A stretch of 64,000 nucleotides of DNA from JANYCO01 sp035535995 (GTDB taxonomy: Bacteria > Bacteroidota > Bacteroidia > Cytophagales > Cytophagaceae): NCBI GenBank assembly GCA_035535995.1, contig DATLOZ010000005.1, positions 372,001-436,000 of the forward strand. Reading direction: 5' to 3'. Numbering within the stretch: position 1 is the stretch's first letter; the number at the start of each line of letters is the position of its first letter. Of the stretch, positions 49,906-59,200 are shown one piece after another. The notes under the pieces were generated by a model. That model had not been told where the DNA came from and ran no database searches. It saw nothing but the letters and a program-made list of their open reading frames with translations. The position numbers and the translations under genes were made by a program.

Positions 49906-51435
49906 TTAATAATAAGTGATCGCACAATTAGGATGGTTCTTTTTAAATCGTTGGATCTCATCCTTCCCTATTTTAGTGTAATAACATTTCAGTACAACTA
50001 GATTTTCCAACTTATGCACCCCTCCAAGCGTGGTGATCTGAGGGCAGCCGGAGATCTGTAGTTCGCGCAGCAAATAAAAATTATCTACTACCGACAGATC
50101 CGAAACACTGGAATAATTCAGATAAAGATTTACTACATAACGATAATTTCGAATTGGATCCAGCGTGGTAACTTTATTGTTAGACAAATCCAGGTGGAAA
50201 ATTTTTTGCAGGTTGCGAATCGGCTCCAGGCTAGTGATACCGGTATTGAAGCAATCCAGATACACCAGGTTTTTCATCTGTTGTACTGGTGTCAAGTCTT
50301 TGATCTCGATTTTACGGAAAGATAATTTTTCCATATTGACAAGGTTTCTCACCGCATCAATATTTTTCACTTTTATATTGAGTGAAATATTCAGCTCTTT
50401 TAGGTTTACCAGCTCTTTCACCGCATCGATACTGTCAAGATCATTTTCTGCGCAATTGAATTTTACCAAACTCACCACCGTGGCCACCGAAGCGATCGAG
50501 GTGAGTTGATTGCCTACGCAATAGAATTCTTCCAATTTTGTCAGCTTTTCTACTCCTTTAATATTTTTAATCTGTGACTTTGAAATATCAAGATAGGTCA
50601 ACGATTTCATTTTAGAGATCGGCTCAAAGCTATTAATATTGGATTCTGAAATGATCAGCTTACGCACGTTGGTAAAGGCTGAGAGCGGTTCGTAGGTTTT
50701 GAATACTGCTTTTTCAAAATTCAATTCTGACTGATAAGTAAGTCTTTCCAGGTCCGATTCCCTTGGATAAGCGTCCATCTTACGCGTCTTGTTAAGTAAA
50801 GTTTTCCATTCATCGTCTAGCCCCAGCCACCACTTCTGTAGCGGCTCCAACGGCGGTAATGCCGGCATCTTTCCTGGTTCAGTAATTGACCATAGACGGA
50901 AATTTTTGGAGAGGCCATTCTCTTTTTCAAATTTCACAAAAATAGAAACAGAGACTTCTTTGGTAACAGTATCACGCTGCAAAGAATCAGCTACTTTTTT
51001 CGTTTCAATCCAGGAAAGTTTTTTAGTAGCTTTTATTTCAGCATAATAAAATCTTCTCCATTGATCGTATCTCATTTTTTCATACGTTACTGAAGCTTTA
51101 TCAATACTATGTTTGAGCGTACCGCCTTTAAAAGGAGCAAGACGGTTCATATAAACAAGGAATTTTATATTTTCCGTTTTACCCGTTGTATCAATATCAT
51201 TGATCGTAAACACATCGCCTTTGGCCAACACTTCTTTCATGAATTTGATCGTAGAAGCTTTTTTCCCTTCAGGATCACCAGGTACTGACATTTTATTGAC
51301 AAAAGTCAGATAGGAATCGGTAAGCTTACGCAATTCCGCTTTCTCCTGCTCAGAAGGTGAAGGTAATAGTTCTACCTGGGCGGAAGCCGCAAAACCTGTT
51401 GACAGTAGTATTAAAAATATCCAAATCTTTTTCAT
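49906..51435 (-). CDS. Exported leucine-rich repeat protein, 509 aa
   Basis: Signal peptide MKKIWIFLILLSTGFAASAQ. A first domain without known family (about 25-215) is followed by SDS22-like leucine-rich repeats of about 22 residues (e.g. MKSLTYLDISKSQIKNIKGV, LTKLEEFYCVGNQLTSIASV, LVNLKELNISLNIKVKNIDA), at least ten, up to the C-terminus (ENLVVLKCYYTKIGKDEI). Such repeats bind proteins. Whether it is periplasmic or surface-exposed is unknown. No T9SS signal is visible. Confidence 0.87.
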   Translation of the reverse strand: MKKIWIFLILLSTGFAASAQVELLPSPSEQEKAELRKLTDSYLTFVNKMSVPGDPEGKKASTIKFMKEVLAKGDVFTINDIDTTGKTENIKFLVYMNRLAPFKGGTLKHSIDKASVTYEKMRYDQWRRFYYAEIKATKKLSWIETKKVADSLQRDTVTKEVSVSIFVKFEKENGLSKNFRLWSITEPGKMPALPPLEPLQKWWLGLDDEWKTLLNKTRKMDAYPRESDLERLTYQSELNFEKAVFKTYEPLSAFTNVRKLIISESNINSFEPISKMKSLTYLDISKSQIKNIKGVEKLTKLEEFYCVGNQLTSIASVATVVSLVKFNCAENDLDSIDAVKELVNLKELNISLNIKVKNIDAVRNLVNMEKLSFRKIEIKDLTPVQQMKNLVYLDCFNTGITSLEPIRNLQKIFHLDLSNNKVTTLDPIRNYRYVVNLYLNYSSVSDLSVVDNFYLLRELQISGCPQITTLGGVHKLENLVVLKCYYTKIGKDEIQRFKKNHPNCAITYY

Positions 51436-51477
51436 AAATGATTATGTCGTTTAGAAATACGGGATGCTAGGTTAAAC

Positions 51478-51638
51478 CGTCATTGCGAGGAAGACGGCCA
51501 TAAGGCCGACTGACGAAGCAATCCGTTGCTATGCAACCGTTGTCAATATGAAACCAATCGTAAAATAAACGGGCTCAAGCTTCATAGCTAAAAGATTGCT
51601 TCGTCAACATTGCTACGCAACATTTCCTCGCAATGACG
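51478..51638. repeat. Dispersed inverted repeat (family D), full copy
   Basis: The outer arms CGTCATTGCGAGGA (51478-51491) and TCCTCGCAATGACG (51625-51638) are exact inverses. The inner pair GACGAAGCAATC and GATTGCTTCGTC (51594-51605) also pair. It lies between the divergent LRR and parE genes and partly in a spurious upstream extension of parE. The related short copy is at 6231-6294. Confidence 0.88.
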
Positions 51639-51781
51639 ATCATTTTCCGCATCTTTCCTCTATAAAGCAAAAATACCGATTTTATTTTGGCTCCCTCAAT
51701 AAAATAATGTCTGTGGATAAATCGGCTTTCTTAAAGCTTTGTAATTTTGTTAATTTAGAGGACAATTTAGTATTTAGGTCA

Positions 51782-53665
51782 ATGGCAGAAAAGAAAGTAG
51801 AATATACCGAAGACAGTATCAAGTCGCTCGACTGGAAAGAACATATTCGTTTACGTCCAGGTATGTATATCGGGAAGCTCGGTGATGGCTCCGCGCAGGA
51901 CGACGGTATTTACATCCTCGTGAAAGAGATCATCGACAATAGTATTGACGAACATATGATGGGTTATGGTAAACTCATCGAGATCAAACTTTCTGATCAG
52001 AAAGTGGAAGTACGCGACTATGGCCGCGGAATCCCTTTAGGAAAAGTGATCGACTGCGTTTCTAAAATCAATACGGGAGGTAAATACGATTCCGGCGCTT
52101 TCCAAAAATCGGTTGGTCTAAACGGTGTCGGTACAAAAGCAGTGAACGCTCTTTCTTCTTATTTCAAAGTACAATCTATTCGCGAAGGCAGAACTAAAAT
52201 TGCCGAATTCGAAAAAGGCAACCTCTCTAAAGACCACCGCGAACAAGCTATCGAGGAAAAGAACGGAACCTACACCTGCTTCGTTCCGGACAATACGATC
52301 TTCAAAAACTTCCGCTATATCCCCGAATACCTGGAAGAACTTATTCAAAACTATACTTATCTCAATGCAGGACTTATAATCAACTACAACGGAAATAAAT
52401 ATTTTTCCGAAAAAGGATTGTACGATCTGCTTAGTAAAAAAATAGATCCTGAAACGGCGCGCTATCCGATCATTCACCTGAAAGGAAACGATATTGAACT
52501 TGCCATGACGCACGGTGATCAATATGGAGAGGAATATTATTCTTTCGTAAACGGGCAGAATACTACACAGGGCGGTACACACCTGGCAGCTTTCCGCGAA
52601 GCGGTGGTAAAAACAGTACGCGAGTTTTACAAAAAAGATTTCGATGCTTCTGACGTTCGTTCGTCGATCGTGGCTGCAATTGCTATTCGCGTGCAGGAGC
52701 CGGTATTTGAATCGCAGACAAAAACCAAACTAGGCTCTATCAATATTGGTCCTGATGCGCCTACGGTACGTAACTTTGTAAACGATTTCATCAAAAAAGA
52801 ATTAGACAATTATCTTCATAAAAATCCTTCCGTAGCCGATGCGCTTCTGAAAAGAATTCTTCAATCGGAAAGAGAGCGAAAAGATATCGCCGGAATTAAA
52901 AAACTTGCCAACGAACGCGCGAAAAAGGCAAACCTACACAACAAGAAACTTCGTGACTGCCGCTTCCACCTTGATGAAGGGAAAAATGAGAAAAGATACG
53001 AAACTACACTTTTCATCACCGAAGGAGATTCCGCAAGTGGCTCGATCACTAAATCAAGAAGTGTAGAAACACAAGCTGTATTCAGTCTGCGCGGTAAGCC
53101 GCTCAATTGTTTCGGCCTTACAAAAAAGATCGTGTATGAAAACGAAGAGTTCAATCTTCTGCAACACGCACTGAATATCGAAGATGGACTCGAAGGACTA
53201 CGCTACAACCGCGTAGTGATCGCTACTGATGCCGACGTAGATGGAATGCACATCCGCCTGCTGATGCTGACCTTCTTCCTTCAATTCTTTCCGGACTTGG
53301 TAAGAAATGGCCATGTGTATATTTTAGAGACTCCGCTTTTCAGAGTACGAAATAAAAAAGAAACATTCTACTGCTACAGCGAAGAAGCCAAGCAGAAGGC
53401 TATCGCACGCCTTGGCGGAAAGCCGGAGATCACACGTTTCAAAGGATTGGGAGAAATCTCCCCGGATGAATTCGGTCTTTTCATCGGTGAAAATATCAAG
53501 CTACAGCCGGTGATCCTGCACAATGATTCTTCTATCGTGAAGCTTCTGAATTACTACATGGGAAAAAACACCATGGAAAGACAGCAATTCATCATCGATC
53601 ACCTGCGCATTGAGAAAGATCTTATAGCAGAAACGGACAAAGAGAAGGAAGTGGCAGAGGCGTAA
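51782..53665 (+). CDS. parE: DNA topoisomerase IV subunit B (ParE)
   Basis: Type IIA topoisomerase ATPase subunit, 627 residues from MAEKKVEYTEDSIKSLDWKE. A frame beginning at 51596 would run through the family D repeat. Motifs: LRPGMYIGKLGDG, the ATP-binding VKEIIDNSIDEHMMGYG, DYGRGIPLGKV, LNGVGTKAVNALS, TOPRIM TEGDSASGS and the acidic DADVDGMHIRLL. The absence of an insertion in TOPRIM fits ParE/GyrB of short type. parC is not adjacent: the next gene is an amino-acid exporter. Confidence 0.9.
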   Translation: MAEKKVEYTEDSIKSLDWKEHIRLRPGMYIGKLGDGSAQDDGIYILVKEIIDNSIDEHMMGYGKLIEIKLSDQKVEVRDYGRGIPLGKVIDCVSKINTGGKYDSGAFQKSVGLNGVGTKAVNALSSYFKVQSIREGRTKIAEFEKGNLSKDHREQAIEEKNGTYTCFVPDNTIFKNFRYIPEYLEELIQNYTYLNAGLIINYNGNKYFSEKGLYDLLSKKIDPETARYPIIHLKGNDIELAMTHGDQYGEEYYSFVNGQNTTQGGTHLAAFREAVVKTVREFYKKDFDASDVRSSIVAAIAIRVQEPVFESQTKTKLGSINIGPDAPTVRNFVNDFIKKELDNYLHKNPSVADALLKRILQSERERKDIAGIKKLANERAKKANLHNKKLRDCRFHLDEGKNEKRYETTLFITEGDSASGSITKSRSVETQAVFSLRGKPLNCFGLTKKIVYENEEFNLLQHALNIEDGLEGLRYNRVVIATDADVDGMHIRLLMLTFFLQFFPDLVRNGHVYILETPLFRVRNKKETFYCYSEEAKQKAIARLGGKPEITRFKGLGEISPDEFGLFIGENIKLQPVILHNDSSIVKLLNYYMGKNTMERQQFIIDHLRIEKDLIAETDKEKEVAEA

Positions 53666-53714
53666 TTCATTCCGGACAATGATTTCTCTGGTTAAATAAA
53701 CAACATTGAACTTA

Positions 53715-53813
53715 GTTGTCAGGAGAGCTTGTTCTGGTAAAATAGAGACAGACTCTCCTGGATAACAAAGGAATATTCTGCAAATCTTTTAATCCTGAAA
53801 ATCCTGGTTCAGA
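53715..53813. repeat. Degenerate B-like hairpin and one arm of family A after parE
   Basis: GTTGTCAGGAGAG (53715-53727) pairs with CTCTCCTGGATAAC (53753-53766). Then CAAATCTTTTAATCCTGAAA and ATCCTGGTTCAGA (to 53813) is the 3' arm of family A without its partner. It ends 3 bp before the LysE start codon. No T-run, so a doubtful terminator. Confidence 0.7.
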
Positions 53814-53816
53814 AAA

Positions 53817-54437
53817 ATGCCCGACTACATAATTTATTTTTTCATCGCCGCCGCTTTTAGTTATATAGGCTCTGTAATGCCTGCTTCCGGCAATCTAATC
53901 ACCATTCAAATTTCTTTAAGTAAAGGGCTGAAGGCCGCACTGCTATTTGCCTTGGGCGAAGTGATCATGGAGTGTATATATGGTTATGTCTCTCTAAAAA
54001 TTTCCGACCTTATTGCTCAAAATGCTCTCAATGAAAAATATCTGAACATGATCGTGGTTCCGGTTTTTCTTTCTTTGGCTGTTTATTATTTTTTCAATAA
54101 AAAGAAAGTAGAAGAACAGCCTGAAAAAAATTATCGTGCTAATTTTCTATACGGCTTACTAATCGGTTTTCTAAATCCTCTCGCGATTCCTTTCTGGGTC
54201 TTCTATTTCAGCTATTTTTATTCCAACAATTGGGTAGTGGAAAACAGTCCTTACGAATGGGCGCTCGTAGCCGGAATTCCTGTAGGCTCCTTTACTTTAC
54301 TACTCACGTATTCATTACTTGCGCGAAAGGTATCGCGCTTATTTCAATTCAGGATTGAATTATTTAACAAAGGAATCGCCGTAGTTTTTTTCCTGCTTGC
54401 AGGATATTCCTTTATACGGCTTTTAACGATGGACTGA
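53817..54437 (+). CDS. LysE-family translocator, 206 aa
   Basis: Inner-membrane exporter with about six TM helices (e.g. IIYFFIAAAFSYIGSVMPAS, YLNMIVVPVFLSLAVYYFF, LYGLLIGFLNPLAIPFWVFY). The LysE/RhtB motif with the N-terminal GxxxPxxGNLIxIQ...G is visible (SVMPASGNLITIQISLSKGL), as is FLNPLAIPFW in the middle. Substrate not known (amino acids or related). The 3' end overlaps the convergent sulfotransferase gene by 26 bp. Confidence 0.87.
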   Translation: MPDYIIYFFIAAAFSYIGSVMPASGNLITIQISLSKGLKAALLFALGEVIMECIYGYVSLKISDLIAQNALNEKYLNMIVVPVFLSLAVYYFFNKKKVEEQPEKNYRANFLYGLLIGFLNPLAIPFWVFYFSYFYSNNWVVENSPYEWALVAGIPVGSFTLLLTYSLLARKVSRLFQFRIELFNKGIAVVFFLLAGYSFIRLLTMD

Positions 54438-55569
54438 GTTTCACCTTTGGCGTTGATACATAGCCAAACTCTTCGAAGTAAGCGGCCCATTCCTGGCGGA
54501 TGCGTTTCTTTACTTCTTCTGTCATGTAGTGTTCGTTGGTTTTATAATCTTTATAAGAGCTCAACTCAAATTCGATCTGCGGACTGGCTGATTCAAAATC
54601 ATCAATGTCAAGATCTTTGTAAACCTTTCTAAGCAAGGAGATCGGATCGTTTACAAGATCTTCGTAGGAAATAGTGGTAAGTCTCCCCTCAGGGATCAGC
54701 GAAAGGCTATCTATATATTTTCCATATACTTGTTTATACGAATCGAAAATAAATTCTTCCATAAAACGATTGTCTACTTCATGAAAGGCAAAGAGCGGCA
54801 TTAATGTTTCGTAAAGCTTTTCATTAGAATAATAAACTTCGTAAGGATTGCGGTGAATATGAATAAACTTTGCATCCGGAAACATTTCCAGGATCTGCTG
54901 AATGCGGGCTGTATTGAAAGGGCTTTTTAATAGAAGTTGTTTTTCAGGACTTTTATAATTCAGCTTTTGCAAAAAGAAATACATTTTCTTTTTCCATTCA
55001 CGCGCATACTTCTCGTCGTCTTCAAACATTACGTAGCGACGAAGGTAGGTCCAGAGATTTTGAGGAAAATAAAACCCGTTTACTATAGAAGCATCAGACA
55101 TGGCTGAAATGGCGAACTCTTCTTCTTTCGGAAGATTAGATCCCATTTTCATATTATCGATCAACCTTGTTTTCGGAAGAAAATTTTTCATGATCTTTAC
55201 GATCGAACTGCCGAGACTGAGAAAAATATTAGGCATCAATACCTGGTAGGTAGCTCCGTAAGAAAAACGCTCGTCTTTGCTCATCAGGTAATGAAGAAAA
55301 GTAGTACCGCTTCTTGGATATCCTACAATGAAAATCGGCTCTTTGATCTTTACCTTTTTTACGGCTCTTGTGTAGCGAAGTTTTTCGAACAACCGGAAAA
55401 CATGTGTGGAAAGAATCGCCATGGTGATCCATAATACCTTGGGGATGGCTGAAAATTGGATCTTGAATTTATTATTATAAAGTACAGTAAACCAGTTAAT
55501 TATTCCGTAACCAAAAGCTCCGTGCATATTAAGCTTAAAGTGCCTGTCTGGCTTGTAGCGAAGATTCAT
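54412..55569 (-). CDS. Sulfotransferase family protein, 385 aa
   Basis: Transfers sulfate from PAPS, substrate unknown. The 5'-phosphosulfate loop is in FIVGYPRSGTTFLHYLM (about residues 77-93), and the 3'-phosphate motif is in AKFIHIHRNPYEVYYS (about 243-258). In the C-terminal part ISYEDLVNDPISLLRKVY is typical of the family. An N-terminal hydrophobic stretch (about 40-60) may associate with the membrane. Convergent overlap with the LysE gene. Confidence 0.92.
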   Translation of the reverse strand: MNLRYKPDRHFKLNMHGAFGYGIINWFTVLYNNKFKIQFSAIPKVLWITMAILSTHVFRLFEKLRYTRAVKKVKIKEPIFIVGYPRSGTTFLHYLMSKDERFSYGATYQVLMPNIFLSLGSSIVKIMKNFLPKTRLIDNMKMGSNLPKEEEFAISAMSDASIVNGFYFPQNLWTYLRRYVMFEDDEKYAREWKKKMYFFLQKLNYKSPEKQLLLKSPFNTARIQQILEMFPDAKFIHIHRNPYEVYYSNEKLYETLMPLFAFHEVDNRFMEEFIFDSYKQVYGKYIDSLSLIPEGRLTTISYEDLVNDPISLLRKVYKDLDIDDFESASPQIEFELSSYKDYKTNEHYMTEEVKKRIRQEWAAYFEEFGYVSTPKVKLSPSLKAV

Positions 55570-55731
55570 TTTAACTTTTTATTTACCCTTACTTCAAAAT
55601 AACCTCGTAATACAAATATACTTCTTTATACGAATATACCGAGGAGGATCAATTTTTTCTTCTACTATACGTAAAAACGCATAAACTGATTCTTAAAAAT
55701 CTGCTTTATTAAGAAATTCTAATGTATTTAA

Positions 55732-55797
55732 ATGCCAGATACAGGATGCCGGCTCCCAGATAAATAACTGTAGATAATTATCCGGCATCTGGTATCC
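55732..55797. repeat. Palindromic repeat family C, copy near the metal efflux operon
   Basis: ATGCCAGATACAGGATGCCG (from 55732) with the inverse ATTATCCGGCATCTGGTATC (to about 55796). The pairing is imperfect, loop about 25 nt. It lies 13 bp upstream of the promoter of the operon. Confidence 0.75.
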
Positions 55798-55808
55798 ACG
55801 TCTTTAAT

Positions 55809-55839
55809 ATTGCATAAACAAAGAGAATTATTATATTTG
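55809..55839 (+). promoter_or_regulatory. Bacteroidota-type promoter of metal efflux operon
   Basis: ATTG (55809-55812), 19-bp spacer, TATATTTG (55832-55839): exact TANNTTTG with perfect spacing, the same as for efp. The first gene's ATG is at 55843, so the predicted transcription start is at or next to the start codon. Confidence 0.6.
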
Positions 55840-55842
55840 TTT

Positions 55843-56151
55843 ATGCGTCTGTTTGCGTTCGTCCTTTCTCTTTTCATTCTGGTACTTTCCACAGTACCTT
55901 GTTCGGATGATCATGAGCAAGCACAACCATCCACAGGATTAAGCGATAATCATAGTGATCACGAACAGGATTCATGTACGCCTTTCTGCTCCTGTTCCTG
56001 CTGCGGTATCGGCGGGATCGTACTTTCTACTCCTGTTTTTTCCGTTACGCTTCACACTGTCCAGACTTCCTCTCCTTCTTCTTCTCATTATTCTTTCGAC
56101 TTTATCTCTTCTTATTTTTATTCTTTCTGGCAACCGCCTAAATTGAGCTAA
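55843..56151 (+). CDS. Small Cys/His-rich exported protein (DUF6660-like), 102 aa
   Basis: Starts MRLFAFVLSLFILVLSTVPC, a signal sequence. Next a short acidic, His-rich stretch (CSDDHEQAQ, DNHSDHEQDS) and a Cys cluster (CTPFCSCSCCGIGG) suited to bind metal ions, then a Ser/Tyr-rich tail ending FYSFWQPPKLS. Small proteins of this type are found in front of CzcA-type genes in Bacteroidota. Role as metal buffer or sensor is an inference. Its promoter suggests a leaderless mRNA. Confidence 0.7.
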   Translation: MRLFAFVLSLFILVLSTVPCSDDHEQAQPSTGLSDNHSDHEQDSCTPFCSCSCCGIGGIVLSTPVFSVTLHTVQTSSPSSSHYSFDFISSYFYSFWQPPKLS

Positions 56152-56240
56152 TTTTCATTTATTGACTTTATTTATTTGTCATGATTTTCCTTTACGGAAG
56201 AATCATGACATAATTATCAATTACTCAATTTGTATTTACC

Positions 56241-59200
56241 ATGTTGGATAAAATAATTCTGTTTTCCATAAAAAATAAATTGGTGATCGGGCTTTTCACT
56301 GTAGCCTTGATCCTCTGGGGCAGTTGGTCGGCTACAAAGCTTCCGATCGATGCAGTGCCTGATATTACCAATAACCAGGTTCAGATCATCACTAATAGTC
56401 CTTCGCTGGCAGCGCAGGAAGTAGAAAGGCTCATTACCTTTCCGGTAGAAATGAACATGGCCAATATCCCGGGCCTGGTGGAAGTGCGCTCCATCTCTCG
56501 CTTTGGTCTTTCAGTGGTTACCGTGGTCTTCACCGATGAAACCGATATCTACTGGGCAAGACAGCAAGTAGACGAACGTTTGAAACTTGCCACCGGAGAA
56601 ATTCCGCAAGGCTTAGGCGTACCATATTTAGCACCTGTTACCACCGGTCTTGGCGAAATTTATCAATATGTACTTTGCGCGAAAAAAGGATACGAGAACA
56701 AATACTCTCCTATGGATCTCCGTACCATCCAGGATTGGATTGTACGAAGACAATTGCTTGGCACCAAAGGCGTAGCCGATATCAGCAGCTTTGGTGGTTT
56801 TGTAAAACAATACGAAATCGCCATACAACCTGATAAACTGCGGAGCATGAACCTCACGCTGTCTGAAGTTTTTACAGCGCTGGAGACAAACAATCAAAAT
56901 ACAGGCGGTGCTTATATCGATAAAAAACCAAATGCTTGGTTTATCCGCACCGAAGGCCTGGTGACTAACCTCGACGATCTAAAAAAGATCGTGATCAGGA
57001 ATACTTCTAATGGCTCCCCTGTATTGATCGGCGATGTAGCCACGGTTCAATTTGGACAAGCGATTCGCTACGGCGCTATGACGCAAAATGAGCTGCATCA
57101 ACAAGGCGAAGTGGTAGGAGGCATTGTGTTGATGCTAAAAGGAGAAAATTCCAACGAAGTGATCGGCAACGTAAAAGAGCGCATCGAGCAGATCAAAAAA
57201 AATCTTCCGGAAGGAATTCAGATCGAAGCTTTCCTCGATCGTACAAATCTTGTAGACCGTGCCATTCACACCGTATCCAAAAACCTGATCGAAGGTGCAT
57301 TGATCGTAATCTTTGTGCTGGTGCTTTTCCTTGGCAACCTGCGCGCCGGATTAGTTGTGGCTTCAGTGATCCCGCTGGCTATGTTATTTGCGCTGGCAAT
57401 GATGAATTTATTTGAAGTATCAGGAAATCTAATGTCACTCGGCGCAATTGACTTTGGTCTTATCGTAGATGGCGCTGTGATCATTGTAGAAGCTACGCTG
57501 CATCATATTGCAGATAAAAAATATTCGCATCGGCTGGTTCAGCAAGAAATGGACGATGAAGTATTCGAATCCGCTTCGAAGATCCGGAGCTCGGCTGCAT
57601 TTGGAGAGATCATCATCCTGATCGTTTACCTGCCAATCTTGGCGTTAGTAGGCATCGAAGGCAAGATGTTCAAACCAATGGCGGAAACGGTTTCTTTTGC
57701 CATCCTTGGAGCTTTCATACTTTCGCTTACCTATGTGCCAATGATGTCGGCCTTATGTCTCAGCAAGGCCACAACACACAAGCGTACGATCTCTGATCAA
57801 ATGATGGATTTCTTCCAGCGGATGTATACACCTGTTATTCATTTTGCATTAAGGCAAAAAGCATTGATAGTTCTTAGTTCTATAGCTTTATTATTAATCA
57901 GCCTTATAGTTTTTATGAATATGGGTGGAGAATTTATTCCTACACTCGACGAAGGCGATTTTGCTGTAGAAACGCGCGTACTTACTGGTAGCTCCATGAC
58001 ACAGACGATTGATGCTGCACTTAAATCAGGGGATATCCTTCTTAAGAAATTTCCTCATGAAGTAAAAGAAGTGATCGGAAAGATCGGTTCAAGTGAAATT
58101 CCTACAGACCCTATGCCTATTGAGGCCTGCGATCTTATGGTTATTCTTAAAGAGAAAGAAGGGTGGACAGCTGCCGACAATCGTGATGAACTGGCCAACA
58201 AAATGCAGGAGGCGCTTGAAGAAATCCCAGGTGTTACCTACAGTTTCCAGCAGCCAATTCAGATGCGTTTCAACGAACTGATGACAGGCGCCAAACAAGA
58301 CGTAGCGATCAAGATCTACGGCGAAGACCTTGACATACTTACACAACAGGCGCGAAAACTAGCTAAGCTTATCCAGCCAATCGATGGTGCCAAAGATCTG
58401 TATGTGGAAGAGGTGACAGGACTTCCGCAAATTGTGGTAAAATTTGACCGCGATAAAGTGGCGGAATACGGGCTCAACATTGCACAGATGAACCGCATGG
58501 TAAGCGCAGCCTTCGCAGGAGAAAGCGCGGGATTGATCTACGAAGGAGAAAAACGTTTTGATCTTGAAATCCGACTCCAAAAAGAAAACCGCCAGGGATT
58601 AGAAGATGTAAGGAATCTTTTTGTCACCACTTCCAATGGTACCCAGCTCCCATTGGCACAAGTGGCCGATATTAATTTCAGGGTTGGGCCGAATCAAATC
58701 CAGCGCGATGATACCAGGCGCAGGATCACTGTAGCCTTCAACGTACGCGGGCGTGATGTAGAAAGCATTGTGGAAGAGATCAAGCAAAAAGCAGATAAGC
58801 AATTGCGTTTGCCACCGGGTTATTACCTGACCTATGGAGGTCAATTCAAAAACCTGATAGAGGCCAAAGCCCGCCTCTCTGTGGCCGTGCCGCTTGCTAT
58901 GGCACTTATCTTCGTTCTCTTATATTTCACATTCGATTCTATCCGTCAAAGTATTTTGATCTTTACGGCTATTCCGCTTTCCGCCATTGGCGGGGTGTTT
59001 GCGCTGTGGATACGACAAATGCCTTTTAGTATTTCCGCGGGTGTGGGTTTCATCGCATTGTTTGGCGTAGCGGTGTTGAATGGTATTGTGCTTATCGGAG
59101 AATTTAACAATTTGAAAAAAGCAGGCCTCACCGATCTCAAAGACATTATCCTGAAAGGTACCGCCACACGCTTGCGCCCGGTGCTGATGACAGCGACAGT

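Noticed and set aside
51596..51781. Upstream extension of parE
   Set aside because: The first 62 codons run through the family D repeat and AT-rich spacer. The family N-terminus fits the ATG at 51782.
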